Notes: generated by a model not told the origin, from the letters alone. A stretch of DNA of 64,000 nucleotides from Azonexus sp. R2A61 (GCF_021401135.1 NZ_JACBFO010000003.1:186001-250000), one strand, 5' to 3'. Shown: positions 18,963 to 28,449, counted from the stretch's first letter. Translations and numbers: made by a program.

Positions 18963-19338
18963 AGAAACCTCGCGGCGAATTGCAATGACCGACCTGATGA
19001 ATGCGATACACCAGCCAGCGTTCGTCCCGCAGCCGCCAGGCGTGCAGTTCCTCGCTGAACAACGTTTCCTCGTAGAACTCTTCGTCGTCGTCGGTAGCCG
19101 GCCGGGTCAGCACGTAACGATGGGTGATGAAGCACGGCTGGTCGTCGGCGTCGTAACCCAGCGAACGGCGGGCAGCGATTTCGTATTCGTGGTGGTGGCG
19201 GAAATACAGCGGCGCGTCGATCGCATCGCTCCAGTCGGCCGGCAGATGGCGGTTCCAGGTGCGTTCGATCTCGTCGCATTGGCCGGGTGGCGTGTGCTGC
19301 GTTGCCGCAGGGCGGCTCGATGAATGCAGGGCGTTCAT
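18934..19338 (-). CDS. Hypothetical protein, first gene of the TonB operon
   Basis: This 134-residue soluble protein is not recognised. It is rich in aromatic and acidic residues and has His clusters (YFRHHHEYEIAARR, about 46-59) and DDDEEFYEE near 87. The ATG at 19338 lacks a ribosome site, and the first ModE-like box overlaps it by two bases, so the true start may be further in or the message may be leaderless. It overlaps the HTH gene by 29 bases. The composition gives no function. A role in metal-dependent control with the adjacent regulator is possible. Confidence 0.5.
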   Translation of the reverse strand: MNALHSSSRPAATQHTPPGQCDEIERTWNRHLPADWSDAIDAPLYFRHHHEYEIAARRSLGYDADDQPCFITHRYVLTRPATDDDEEFYEETLFSEELHAWRLRDERWLVYRIHQVGHCNSPRGFYAIHPDMPR

Positions 19339-19364
19339 GTTTGTATAAATAGATATATAACGTA
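19337..19364 (+). promoter_or_regulatory. ModE-like box at the head of the TonB-receptor operon
   Basis: Left half ATGTTTGTATA, six-base spacer, right half TATATAACGTA. The right half matches 9 of 11 consensus positions (TATATAACGAT) and the left half 7 of 11 (ATCGCTATATA), at exactly the ModE spacing. It sits at the start of a nine-gene minus-strand operon. The family consensus is established knowledge; the assignment here is inferred. Confidence 0.55.
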
Positions 19365-19440
19365 GGCCATGCCTTGCAAGACCGGTGCCAGGTATTTACT
19401 CGGTTTTTTGCGCGGTTTGCCGGCTCTTTGTCGTCAATGC

Positions 19441-19477
19441 AACGATGTGTTGTCGACTATATAACGATAGCCGACAA
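19441..19477 (+). promoter_or_regulatory. Second ModE-like site within a 28-base dyad
   Basis: The segment 19458-19468 is a perfect ModE right half-site (TATATAACGAT). At the standard spacing the left half (19441-19451) matches only about 6 of 11. The half-site also lies inside a different and near-perfect dyad at 19450-19477: TTGTCG, a base, CTAT, six bases, ATAG, a base, CGACAA. The site lies between the DUF2478 gene and the operon at 19.3 kb, about 100 bases upstream of the latter. No T-run follows on the minus strand, so it is not an obvious terminator. Confidence 0.5.
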
Positions 19478-19497
19478 TTTGTCCGCAGTGAGTCGAC

Positions 19498-20019
19498 TCA
19501 GCGTTCGGGGTGGCTTTGCCGGAACCAGGCGTTCAGGGCGTTGTGCTCGGGGAGAATCTCGTCGGCCAGGTCGCCGGTGAAGCGACGCCAGGCCGGTAGC
19601 CAGAATTCGCGGACGATGGTCAGGACCGGCAGGCCGCGGCTCATGATGTCCAGCATTTCCTGGGCAAAGCCCTGGCCTTCGGCTTCCAGGCCGGAAAAGC
19701 GGTTGAAGACGACGAGATCGGTCGTCGCGTCCTCCACCCGGCGGATTACTTCGCTGGCTTCGGCGAGGCCGGCCGGATCGAGCGCGCAGGCGCCCGAGTC
19801 GTTACCCAGGTCCTGCGAGATCGGGTAGCGCTTGCCGGTGACGATGTCCTGCAGCTGATACTTGCAGTGCCCCGGATTCGGGCAGATTTCCTGCAGCAGG
19901 CCCTGCACGCGGATGCCTTTGGCCCGCAGGCCGTCGACAAAATCACGCACGACCGCGTCGGTTGCCTGGCCTGGCCGGGAGACGACTGCGGCAATGCGGG
20001 GGGCGTCGGGATCGAACAT
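19498..20019 (-). CDS. DUF2478 protein, molybdenum-associated NTPase-like
   Basis: I place the start at 20019 (MFDPDAPRIAAVV), where family members begin. A second Met at 20043 is possible, and neither has a good ribosome site. The 173-residue product shows the DUF2478 pattern: RIAAVVSRPGQATDAVV, PNPGHCKYQLQDIVTG, DLGNDSGACALDPAGLAEA, TDLVVFNRFSGLEAEGQGF and GLPVLTIV. The family resembles P-loop nucleoside triphosphatases and is typically encoded beside molybdate transport genes; its reaction is unknown. It ends the nif accessory operon, and its stop lies within the palindrome TGAGTCGACTCA (19489-19500). Confidence 0.72.
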   Translation of the reverse strand: MFDPDAPRIAAVVSRPGQATDAVVRDFVDGLRAKGIRVQGLLQEICPNPGHCKYQLQDIVTGKRYPISQDLGNDSGACALDPAGLAEASEVIRRVEDATTDLVVFNRFSGLEAEGQGFAQEMLDIMSRGLPVLTIVREFWLPAWRRFTGDLADEILPEHNALNAWFRQSHPER

Positions 20020-20072
20020 TGTCGGGGCAGGAAAAAAGCGCATTTTAGCCCGTCGACCGCAGCAGCGGCGGC

Positions 20073-20378
20073 TCAGGTGTCGAAATGCAGTGCCAGGCTG
20101 TCGAGGGCGGCGGGTAGCGGCAGGTTTTCCTCGGTTTCGAGCATGCCGGGCACCGGGTGGGGAAATTCGTAGAACACGCCGTAGGTACCCGGGCGTTGGC
20201 CGTGCAGGTAGACGTGGGCGCGCAGCCGGGACAGTTCCGGGTGACGCAGCGTGACGATGCGCGGGTCGCTGCCGTCGGCCGGGTCGATGTCGCAATGCTC
20301 GCCGGCACGTTCGTCGAGCGACAGCAGCAGGCGCCGCAGGGCGCGGTCCTTGGCCAGGGCCCAGGGGTTGGCATTCAT
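20073..20378 (-). CDS. Hypothetical protein in nif accessory operon, 101 aa
   Basis: This small soluble protein is not recognised. It overlaps the nifF stop by 4 bases (ATGA), so it is translated together with flavodoxin. It has a basic amino-terminal helix (KDRALRRLLLSLDERAG), a beta-rich middle (IVTLRHPELSRLRAHVYLHG) and an aromatic run (GTYGVFYEFPHP). Its coupling to nifF and the NifA-type promoter upstream argue for a nitrogen-fixation role, perhaps in electron delivery. This rests on position only. Confidence 0.6.
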   Translation of the reverse strand: MNANPWALAKDRALRRLLLSLDERAGEHCDIDPADGSDPRIVTLRHPELSRLRAHVYLHGQRPGTYGVFYEFPHPVPGMLETEENLPLPAALDSLALHFDT

Positions 20379-20908
20379 GGCTGCAATGCCGGGGTGATCC
20401 GGGCCAGCCAGGCGTCGATCCGCGCTTCGGTCTGCATTGCCTGGTGATGCTGGTCGATCGCCAGGCCGAGGAATTCGTCGCGGTCGACGGCCTTCGATGC
20501 CGAAAAATCGTAGCCGGCGACCGGCCAGCGACCGATCACCGTCGCGCCGCGTGCGACGAAGGCGTCGTGCAGGATGCCGATGGCGTCGACGAATTCGTCC
20601 GGATACTTCTTTTGATCGCCGAGACCGAAAATGGCGAAGGTCTTGCCGGTGAGGTCGGCGTCGGCCAGTTGCGGCAGGAATTCTTCCCAGCTCGGCTGGC
20701 TGAGGCCGGTCGATTCGCCGGGCAGCATGCCGTCGCCGAGCGTCGGGCTGCCGACGATCAGGCGGTCGTAGGCGAGAAACTCGACGAGCGTCGTGCGGCC
20801 GATGTTGACCGGCGCCGCGGCTGCCTCGCCGAGCTTCTTCGCGATCTGCTTGGCGACCAGCCGGGTGCGGCCAGTATCGGTACCGAAGAAGATGCCGATT
20901 TTTGCCAT
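20375..20908 (-). CDS. nifF: Nitrogenase-type flavodoxin NifF
   Basis: This 177-residue long-chain flavodoxin has the FMN phosphate loop FFGTDTGRTRLVA (about 7-19), LIVGSPTLGDGMLPG near 50-65 and the FAIFGLGDQKKYPDEFVDAIG segment near 91-110 that cups the flavin. The long-chain insertion (about 120-145) is present. NifF delivers electrons to nitrogenase reductase. Here it follows nifZ by 3 bases in the operon headed by the [2Fe-2S] ferredoxin, behind a sigma-54 promoter with a NifA site, which supports a nif role. Confidence 0.88.
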   Translation of the reverse strand: MAKIGIFFGTDTGRTRLVAKQIAKKLGEAAAAPVNIGRTTLVEFLAYDRLIVGSPTLGDGMLPGESTGLSQPSWEEFLPQLADADLTGKTFAIFGLGDQKKYPDEFVDAIGILHDAFVARGATVIGRWPVAGYDFSASKAVDRDEFLGLAIDQHHQAMQTEARIDAWLARITPALQP

Positions 20909-20911
20909 GGT

Positions 20912-21184
20912 TCAGGCGTCGACCGCAGCCGGTTCCTGGGTCAGTTCGTCGGGCAGCACGCCGACCGGATTGCCGAGGTCGCCACCCGGTTCGCTCTCGA
21001 AACGGACGAGGTAGATTTCCTTGCTCGGATCGAATTCGGAATGGCCGAACTGAACCACCACGCCGCGCGCGCCGGCCGCCACGATCAGGCCTTCCTCCTC
21101 GTCGATGCCGGGCATCGTGCCGTCGTTGAGGATGTCTTCGGCGGCGTAAACCATGTCGCCGATCTCGTATTGAACGGTGCTCAT
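20912..21184 (-). CDS. nifZ: NifZ-family protein
   Basis: This 90-residue protein matches the short NifZ domain: YEIGDMVYAAEDILNDGT near the start, then an SH3-like strand order (GLIVAAGARGVVVQFGHSE, KEIYLVRFE). NifZ helps assemble the P-clusters of the nitrogenase MoFe protein. The start at 21184 is chosen because reading further upstream would overlap the ferredoxin gene. It lies 4 bases after that gene and 3 before nifF. The C-terminus contains a copy of the repeated motif GTCGACCGCA on the plus strand (20918-20927). Confidence 0.78.
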   Translation of the reverse strand: MSTVQYEIGDMVYAAEDILNDGTMPGIDEEEGLIVAAGARGVVVQFGHSEFDPSKEIYLVRFESEPGGDLGNPVGVLPDELTQEPAAVDA

Positions 21185-21188
21185 GATC

Positions 21189-21518
21189 TCAGGCCCAGAC
21201 ATCGGCCGGCGCCTTGAGGCGTTCGACCGGTTGATCGAAGAGCAGGTGCTCGTCGATGATGGTGGCGACATCTTCCGGCTTGACGTTGGTGTACATCACG
21301 CCGTCCGGGTAGACCAGCACGCTTGGACCGAGATTGCAGGGGCCGAGGCAGCCGGTGTTGGTCAGCTGGTAACCGGAGGCCCACAGGTTGCGGGCGGTGA
21401 ATTCGTCCGAGAAGGCCTGCCAGGTCTGGCCGCAGCCCTTTTCCTGGCAGGAGCCGCGCGGGTGGCCCTGCGGGCGGCCCTGGACGCAGACGAGGACGTG
21501 CTTTTTCGGTTTTGGCAT
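21189..21518 (-). CDS. Thioredoxin-like [2Fe-2S] ferredoxin
   Basis: The start at 21518 follows a GGAG site; a longer upstream reading contains the promoter and is rejected. The 109-residue product has the four-cysteine pattern of thioredoxin-fold [2Fe-2S] ferredoxins (Shethna protein I type): CVQGRP with SCQEKGC near 10-29 and GCLGPCNLGPSVLVYPDG near 56-73. Such ferredoxins occur in nif regions of Azotobacter and relatives, although their exact partner is unclear. It is the first gene of the operon with nifZ and nifF, directly behind the sigma-54 promoter. Confidence 0.85.
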   Translation of the reverse strand: MPKPKKHVLVCVQGRPQGHPRGSCQEKGCGQTWQAFSDEFTARNLWASGYQLTNTGCLGPCNLGPSVLVYPDGVMYTNVKPEDVATIIDEHLLFDQPVERLKAPADVWA

Positions 21519-21547
21519 GAAAGTTCTCCTGAAAGATGCGGTTCTCC

Positions 21548-21565
21548 ATGCAAGGGAAGTGCCAG
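21548..21565 (-). promoter_or_regulatory. Sigma-54 promoter of the ferredoxin-nifZ-nifF operon
   Basis: Read on the minus strand, CTGGCACTTCCCTTGCAT matches the -24/-12 consensus, with GG (21563-21562) and GC (21551-21550) separated by exactly ten bases and TTGCA at the -12 element. It lies about 30 bases upstream of the ferredoxin start, leaving room for the start site and the GGAG. Confidence 0.85.
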
Positions 21566-21607
21566 TGAAAAAGGCTTTTTCGTCAAAGGTTTGCGCTCGG
21601 TTGTCAT

Positions 21608-21623
21608 TGTCCGCTTTGCGACA
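21608..21623 (-). promoter_or_regulatory. NifA upstream activator site (TGT-N10-ACA)
   Basis: TGT, ten bases (CCGCTTTGCG on the plus strand), ACA. It is a perfect match to the NifA activator site and lies about 75-80 bases upstream of the expected start of the ferredoxin operon. Its core differs from the nifL-rnf site at 28450-28465 by one base. Confidence 0.82.
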
Positions 21624-21660
21624 ATCGGCGACGACTTGCGTGCCATCGCCTTTCTCCATA

Positions 21661-21678
21661 TAGTTACCTGAGTAACTA
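21661..21678. promoter_or_regulatory. MarR-family operator before the EmrR-like gene
   Basis: A perfect inverted repeat, TAGTTAC, four bases, GTAACTA, ends 18 bases before the start of the MarR-family gene. MarR/EmrR proteins bind such A/T-rich 7-base arms and repress their own operon, so this is the likely operator of the efflux operon. It also lies upstream of the NifA site of the divergent operon. Confidence 0.75.
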
Positions 21679-21696
21679 TTTCCCGGGGAAGTACCG

Positions 21697-22221
21697 ATGC
21701 TGAGCCTGCAGGCCTACGAACAGCGGGTCGCCAGTCTGAAAATGCTGCACCCTGAATTGCCCGATCAGGCGGTGACGCTGGTGCGCATGATCGGCTTTTT
21801 GCAGCGACGTCTGGAAGACGCTTTGCAAGCGCGGCTGGCCGACCGGCAATTGACCCATTCGCAATGGGCCTTGCTGATGCTGATCTACAGCGATCCGGCG
21901 CAATGCATTCATCCGTCGTGTGCCAGCGAGGTGCTGCGGCAGTCGCGTCCGCACATGACGCGAATGACCGATGAACTGGTGGCGCGCGGCTGGGTCGAGC
22001 GGGTGCGCGAGGACAACGACCGGCGGACCGTGAAGATCCGCTTGCTGCCGGCCGGCCAGGCGGCAATCGATAGCCTGTTGCCGGTCATGTGGCAGCGCTA
22101 TGAACAATTGACCGGCGGTATTGCCGAAGACGAGGTGCGCGGGCTGGATCGCCTGCTGCGCCAATGGCTGCTGGCGCTGGAATCGTCCGGTGGGGAAGGT
22201 CTGGAAGGAACGAAGCAATGA
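21697..22221 (+). CDS. MarR-family repressor of the EmrAB efflux operon
   Basis: This 174-residue winged-helix regulator resembles EmrR/MprA. Helices at about 20-55 form the dimer part; the wing and recognition helix are at about 68-118 (CASEVLRQSRPHMTRMTDELVARGWVERVREDNDRR). The stop overlaps the emrA start as ATGA. It presumably represses the operon through the palindrome at 21661-21678 until a drug or phenolic ligand binds; this is family knowledge plus position. Confidence 0.85.
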   Translation: MLSLQAYEQRVASLKMLHPELPDQAVTLVRMIGFLQRRLEDALQARLADRQLTHSQWALLMLIYSDPAQCIHPSCASEVLRQSRPHMTRMTDELVARGWVERVREDNDRRTVKIRLLPAGQAAIDSLLPVMWQRYEQLTGGIAEDEVRGLDRLLRQWLLALESSGGEGLEGTKQ

Positions 22222-23519
22222 ACGAACGAAGCGATGATGTGAACCTCGCCGGCAACGGGCGTCGGCGCCGGGTGCTTGGCGGTCTGGCGGTGATCGTCGG
22301 GCTGCTGGCGCTGGCGGCGCTGGCCTGGTGGCTGCTGTTTGCGCGCGGTACGGCGACGACCGACAACGCCTACGTGTCCGGCAACGTGGTGCAGATCACG
22401 GCGGCGGTCGGCGGCACGGTAACGGCGGTGCGCGCCGACGACACGCAGTTCGTCCGCGCCGGCCAGATCCTGGTCGAACTCGACGATGCCGATGCCCGTA
22501 TCGCCTTGCAGACCGCCGAAGCCAATCTGGCCGAAGTGGTGCGCAATGTGCGCGGCCTTTACGCCGGTGCCGATCAGTCGGCGGCGGTGGTCGAGCAACG
22601 CCGGGCCGACGTCGACCGGGCGCGCCAGGATGCCGCCCGCGCCGATGCCGAACTGGCCCGCATCAAGGCCGATTTCACGCGCAAGGAAGCGCTGTGGCGC
22701 AAGAACTTCATCTCGGCCGAGGCGTTGCAGATGGTGCAGACCGAAGTCCGTTCGGCGGAAGCTGCCGCATCGGCATCGCGCGCGGCGATTGCGCAGGCGA
22801 CGGCTGCGGTCGACGCCGCCCGCGAGCAGAAAACCGGTGCGCTTGGGCGGGTGGATCACACCACGCTGGAAGCGCATCCGCAGGTGATGGCCGCCGCCGC
22901 CCGGGTGCGCGAAGCGGCGCTGGCGCTCAGCCGGGCCCGCGTCGTGGCACCGGTCGACGGCTATGTGGCGCGGCGCAAGGTTCAGCTCGGCGAGCGCATC
23001 GCGGCCGGCAACCCGCTGATGGCGGTGATTCCGGCCGATCAGCTGTGGGTCGATGCCAATTTCAAGGAGACCGATCTGGAGGATGTGCGCATCGGTCAGC
23101 CGGTGACCTTGAGCGCCGATTTCTGGGGCGACGGCACGCAGTATCACGGCCGGGTGCTCGGCCTGGCCGCCGGTACGGGCGCTTCGTTCGCCGTGCTGCC
23201 GGCGCAGAATGCGTCGGGCAACTGGATCAAGATCGTGCAGCGCGTGCCGGTGCGCATTTCGCTCGATCCGGCCGAGCTTCAGGCGCGCCCGCTGCGTGTC
23301 GGCCTGTCGATGCGGGCCCGCGTCGATACGCGCGACAGTTCGGGAGCGCTGCTGTCGCCGGCCGCCGACCCGGCCGGCGGCATCGCCACCGATGTGTTCG
23401 CCGCGCAGGGACGGGAAGCCGATGCGCTGATCGAGCGCATCATCGCCGGCAACCGCGGTGCGACGATGCCGGAAAAAATGCCGCGCGCGCTGGTCGACCG
23501 CAAGGACGGCAAGGCATGA
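22218..23519 (+). CDS. emrA: EmrA-type membrane-fusion protein
   Basis: This 433-residue HlyD/EmrA-family adaptor has a short cytoplasmic N-terminus and one membrane helix (about 16-37, LGGLAVIVGLLALAALAWWLLFA). The lipoyl/barrel segments (TTDNAYVSGNVVQITAAVGG, RVVAPVDGYVARRKVQLGERI) flank a long alpha-hairpin coiled coil at about 95-220. Start ATG 22218 overlaps the regulator stop. It joins the EmrB pump to an outer-membrane channel such as TolC, which is not encoded here. The C-terminal VDRKDGK is encoded by a copy of the repeated GTCGACCGC motif. Confidence 0.9.
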   Translation: MNERSDDVNLAGNGRRRRVLGGLAVIVGLLALAALAWWLLFARGTATTDNAYVSGNVVQITAAVGGTVTAVRADDTQFVRAGQILVELDDADARIALQTAEANLAEVVRNVRGLYAGADQSAAVVEQRRADVDRARQDAARADAELARIKADFTRKEALWRKNFISAEALQMVQTEVRSAEAAASASRAAIAQATAAVDAAREQKTGALGRVDHTTLEAHPQVMAAAARVREAALALSRARVVAPVDGYVARRKVQLGERIAAGNPLMAVIPADQLWVDANFKETDLEDVRIGQPVTLSADFWGDGTQYHGRVLGLAAGTGASFAVLPAQNASGNWIKIVQRVPVRISLDPAELQARPLRVGLSMRARVDTRDSSGALLSPAADPAGGIATDVFAAQGREADALIERIIAGNRGATMPEKMPRALVDRKDGKA

Positions 23520-23598
23520 GCCTTTACCGCAGGCAAGCCGGGCCGGGCGCGTCGCCGTCCGCCTGGCAACGGTCGTGCCGCGACCGGCGGGGACGCAG

Positions 23599-25140
23599 GT
23601 GAACGCAGTCGCAACGACGCAGCCGATGTCGCGGGCGCGGCTGATCCTGGCGACCATTGCCCTGGGTTTCGGCTCCTTCGTCAACATCCTCGACATGTCG
23701 ATCGCCAACGTGTCGGTGCCGACGATTGCCGGCGATCTGGGCGTCAGCTATACCCAGGGCACCTGGGTGATCACTTCGTATGCGGTGTCCGAAGCCATCG
23801 TCATGCCGCTGACCGGCTGGCTGTCGCTGCGTTTCGGACAGGTCCGCATGTTCGTCATGTCGACGTTGCTGTTCACGCTGGCCTCGGCGCTGTGCGGCCT
23901 GGCGCCGAGTTTTCCGGCACTGGTTGCGGCGCGCGTGCTGCAGGGGGTGTTCGGGGCGTCGATGATTCCGCTGTCGCAGGCCTTGCTGACCACCATCTAT
24001 CCGCCGCAGAAACGCGGCCTGGCGCTCGGATTATGGGCGATGACCACGATCCTGGCGCCGATCGTCGGTCCGCTGGCCGGCGGCTGGCTGACCGAGGCCT
24101 TGTCATGGCACTGGATCTTCCTGATCAACCTGCCGTTCGGCCTGGCCGTGGCCGGCGGCGCCTGGCTGCTGTTGCGCGACCGCGAGAGCGAGCGGCGCCG
24201 GCTGCCGGTCGATTATGTCGGCTTGATCCTGCTGGCGATCGGCGTCGGCGCCTTGCAGATCCTGCTCGACAAGGGCAACGAGATGGACTGGTTCGGTTCG
24301 TCCGAGATCGTTGCACTGGCTTGCGTCGCGCTGGTCGCGCTGCTGTTCTTCGTGGCCTGGGAACTGACCGACGAGCACCCGGTGGTCGACCTGCGGCTGT
24401 TCGCCCGGCGCAATTTCCTGGTCGGTTCGCTATGCCTGCTGCTCGGTTCGATGGCCTTTTTCGGCACCGTCGTGCTGATTCCCTTATGGCTGCAGAGCTA
24501 TCAAGGCTATACGCCGCTGTGGGCGGGCAAGGTGGTGGCCTTTGGCGGCGTGCTGGCAATGCTGCTCGGGCCGGTGATCGGCGCCAACATCCATCGCATC
24601 GATGCGCGTCTGGTGGCCAGCTTCGGTTTCACGGTGTTCGCCGTCGTCGCTTTCTGGAGCAGCGGTTTCACCCCCAACGTGGATTACTGGACGGTGGCCA
24701 TCTCCCGCTTGCTGATGGGGATCGGCATCAGCTGTTTCTTCCTGCCGATCATCACGATCAACCTGTCCGGCCTGCCGCCGTCACGGATCGCCAGCGCTTC
24801 CGGGTTGTCCAGCTTCATGCGCAACCTCGGGTCGAGCTTCGGGACGGCGATCATGGTCTCGCTGTGGGACCACCGCGGCATCGCCCATCATGCGGATCTG
24901 GCCGAACGGGTCACCGACTACGATCCGGCCACCGACCGCTATCTGGAAGCCCTGCGTGCCGCCGGCCTGAGCCTCGACCAGGCCTGGGCTTCGCTGAACA
25001 ATACGATCAACGCCCAGGCCTACCTGATGGCAACCAACGATGTCCAGCTGGCCAGCGGCCTGATCATGCTCGCGCTGGTCGTGCCGATCTGGTTTGCCCG
25101 GCCGCCGTTCACCGTGCAGGGCGCCGGCGGCGGCCATTGA
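23599..25140 (+). CDS. emrB: EmrB-type drug-proton antiporter (DHA2, 14 TM)
   Basis: I choose GTG 23599, about seven bases after GGGGA; ATG 23626 is the alternative. The 513-residue protein has about 14 membrane segments and the DHA2 motifs: motif A region GWLSLRFGQVR, motif C-like GPLAGGWLTEALSWHWIFLINLPFG, and the early LDMSIANVSVPTIAGDLG. It exports hydrophobic toxic compounds with EmrA in exchange for protons. It ends 15 bases before the convergent nifA gene, with no terminator visible between. Confidence 0.9.
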   Translation: MNAVATTQPMSRARLILATIALGFGSFVNILDMSIANVSVPTIAGDLGVSYTQGTWVITSYAVSEAIVMPLTGWLSLRFGQVRMFVMSTLLFTLASALCGLAPSFPALVAARVLQGVFGASMIPLSQALLTTIYPPQKRGLALGLWAMTTILAPIVGPLAGGWLTEALSWHWIFLINLPFGLAVAGGAWLLLRDRESERRRLPVDYVGLILLAIGVGALQILLDKGNEMDWFGSSEIVALACVALVALLFFVAWELTDEHPVVDLRLFARRNFLVGSLCLLLGSMAFFGTVVLIPLWLQSYQGYTPLWAGKVVAFGGVLAMLLGPVIGANIHRIDARLVASFGFTVFAVVAFWSSGFTPNVDYWTVAISRLLMGIGISCFFLPIITINLSGLPPSRIASASGLSSFMRNLGSSFGTAIMVSLWDHRGIAHHADLAERVTDYDPATDRYLEALRAAGLSLDQAWASLNNTINAQAYLMATNDVQLASGLIMLALVVPIWFARPPFTVQGAGGGH

Positions 25141-25155
25141 GGCCGCTGTCGGTCG

Positions 25156-26778
<1,623 letters not shown>

Positions 26779-26801
26779 GCCGTTCTCGTTATTTATTGTT
26801 C

Positions 26802-28334
26802 TCAGATCGGGTCGCCGTCGACGCGGAATTCGACAATTGCCGCGCAACCGCCGCTCGGACTGTCGATCAGGTCGATGATGCCGCCGTGATCGGCGACGAC
26901 CTGCTGGGCGCGCGACAGGCCGGTGCCGATGTGTTTGCCGCTGCCGTTCTTGGCAGTGAAGAAGGGTTCGAACACCTTGACCCGCCATTCGGGCGGAATC
27001 CCGGGACCGCTGTCGATCACCGAAATCACGATGCGATCCTCGTCGACCGCGGAAGACAGCACGATTTCGCGGTGCCGCCAGCCCTTGACGTTCATCGCCT
27101 CGATGGCGTTATCGACCAGCGCCTTGAACAGCATGCGCAACTGCAGCGGCCGGCCGGCCAGCGGCGGTAGCGTCGCCGCCGGCTGCCAGTCGACGGTGAT
27201 GCCGGCCGACAGCAGGCGCGGCGTGCAGATTTCGAGCACGTCGCGCAGGATTTCGTTGAGATTGACCGGGACGACGATTTCCTGCGGGCTTTGCGGGATC
27301 ACCTGGCGCAGCGTTTCCATGTGTTCGCGGCTGGCCTGCAGTGCGTCCTGCAGCACGTTGGCACTGGCCGGATCGCGGCGCTGCAGCACGAGGATCGCCG
27401 AACTCATCACGTTCATCGGTTCCTCAAGCCGGAACAGCGCGGCCGACAGGCCTTCGCGGATCGCCGCGGTGCGCTCTTCCTCGGCCAGCACGGCCTGCAG
27501 TGCGGCGGCGCGTGAGCGCTCCTGCTCCTCGCGCAGGCTGGTCACGTCGGACAGCACGAGCAGCAGACCGGGCTGGCCGGCAGCGCAGAAATAGCTGTCG
27601 ATGCAGTCGCTCTGCAGGTCGATGGCCGAGGCGGTCACCGACAGCCAGCGCGGTCGGGAGCCGGGGCGGTCGATGCGCATTTCGCGGTTGGCGAAGGCGC
27701 ATTTGCCCGGCGTCGTGGCCAGCAGTTCGCGCCAGCCGGGCTGCAGGCCGTCGAGTAGCGTGTGCGCCGGTTCGGCCAGGCGCAGGTCGGTCAGCAGCTT
27801 CTTGTATTCCTGGTTGTCGAGGATCACCCGGCCGCCCGGATCGAGCAGCGCGAAGGCGATCGGTGCCGCATCGACGACCGATTCGATCAGGTGCTTCTGA
27901 TTGCGCACCATGCGTTCGAGCTGGTGCAGCGCGGTGACGTCGCGGTGCATGCCGAGGAAGTGCGTGGTCTGGCCGCTGCGGTCGACGACCGGCGAGATCG
28001 ATAATTCGGCCAGGTACAGCGAACCGTCCTTGCGGCGGTTGAGCAGCTTGCCCGACCACGGCCGCTGGGCCGACAGTTCGGCCCACATCGCCTGGTAGAT
28101 TTCCGGCGGCGTGGTGTGGTTGGACAGCAGCGATTCGTTCTTGCCGACGATTTCATCCGGTGCATAACCGGTGACCCGGGTGAAGCTTTCGTTGGCGTAG
28201 AGGATGTTGGCCTTGGGGTCGGTGATCGAGATCGCCAGATCGGCCTGCCCGACGGCCTGGCGATAGGCTTCCGGGGGAAGGGCGGGTTCGGTGATGCTCG
28301 GGGGCGCGGACTGATTACGCTGGGGGGCCGACAT
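26802..28334 (-). CDS. nifL: NifL, PAS-domain redox/nitrogen-sensing anti-activator
   Basis: The start at 28334 follows GGAAAGAG; the in-frame extension to 28517 runs through the promoter and is rejected. The 510-residue protein has PAS1 (about 25-135; binds FAD in NifL), PAS2 (about 150-260), a coiled linker and a GHKL ATPase domain (about 385-508) with VDNAIEAM (N box) and [13 protein letters not shown]. NifL binds and inhibits NifA when oxygen or fixed nitrogen is present. It is followed 23 bases later by nifA. Its own sigma-54 promoter implies NifA autoactivation of nifLA. Confidence 0.92.
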   Translation of the reverse strand: MSAPQRNQSAPPSITEPALPPEAYRQAVGQADLAISITDPKANILYANESFTRVTGYAPDEIVGKNESLLSNHTTPPEIYQAMWAELSAQRPWSGKLLNRRKDGSLYLAELSISPVVDRSGQTTHFLGMHRDVTALHQLERMVRNQKHLIESVVDAAPIAFALLDPGGRVILDNQEYKKLLTDLRLAEPAHTLLDGLQPGWRELLATTPGKCAFANREMRIDRPGSRPRWLSVTASAIDLQSDCIDSYFCAAGQPGLLLVLSDVTSLREEQERSRAAALQAVLAEEERTAAIREGLSAALFRLEEPMNVMSSAILVLQRRDPASANVLQDALQASREHMETLRQVIPQSPQEIVVPVNLNEILRDVLEICTPRLLSAGITVDWQPAATLPPLAGRPLQLRMLFKALVDNAIEAMNVKGWRHREIVLSSAVDEDRIVISVIDSGPGIPPEWRVKVFEPFFTAKNGSGKHIGTGLSRAQQVVADHGGIIDLIDSPSGGCAAIVEFRVDGDPI

Positions 28335-28368
28335 GGCTCTTTCCTCGAAATGGCGTCGTAAGTTTGTT

Positions 28369-28384
28369 AGCAGAATCCGTGCCG
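28369..28384 (-). promoter_or_regulatory. Sigma-54 promoter of nifLA
   Basis: On the minus strand CGGCACGGATTCTGCT places GG (28383-28382) and GC (28371-28370) exactly ten bases apart, as in the -24/-12 class. It differs from consensus only at flanking bases (C for T before GG, C for T before TGC). It lies about 35 bases before the nifL start codon. Confidence 0.7.
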
Positions 28385-28449
28385 CGCCCCGGAACGACGA
28401 AGCGAAAGGCTTGTGCAGCAAGGCTTGGGAGCAAATGCGACGAAATGGC

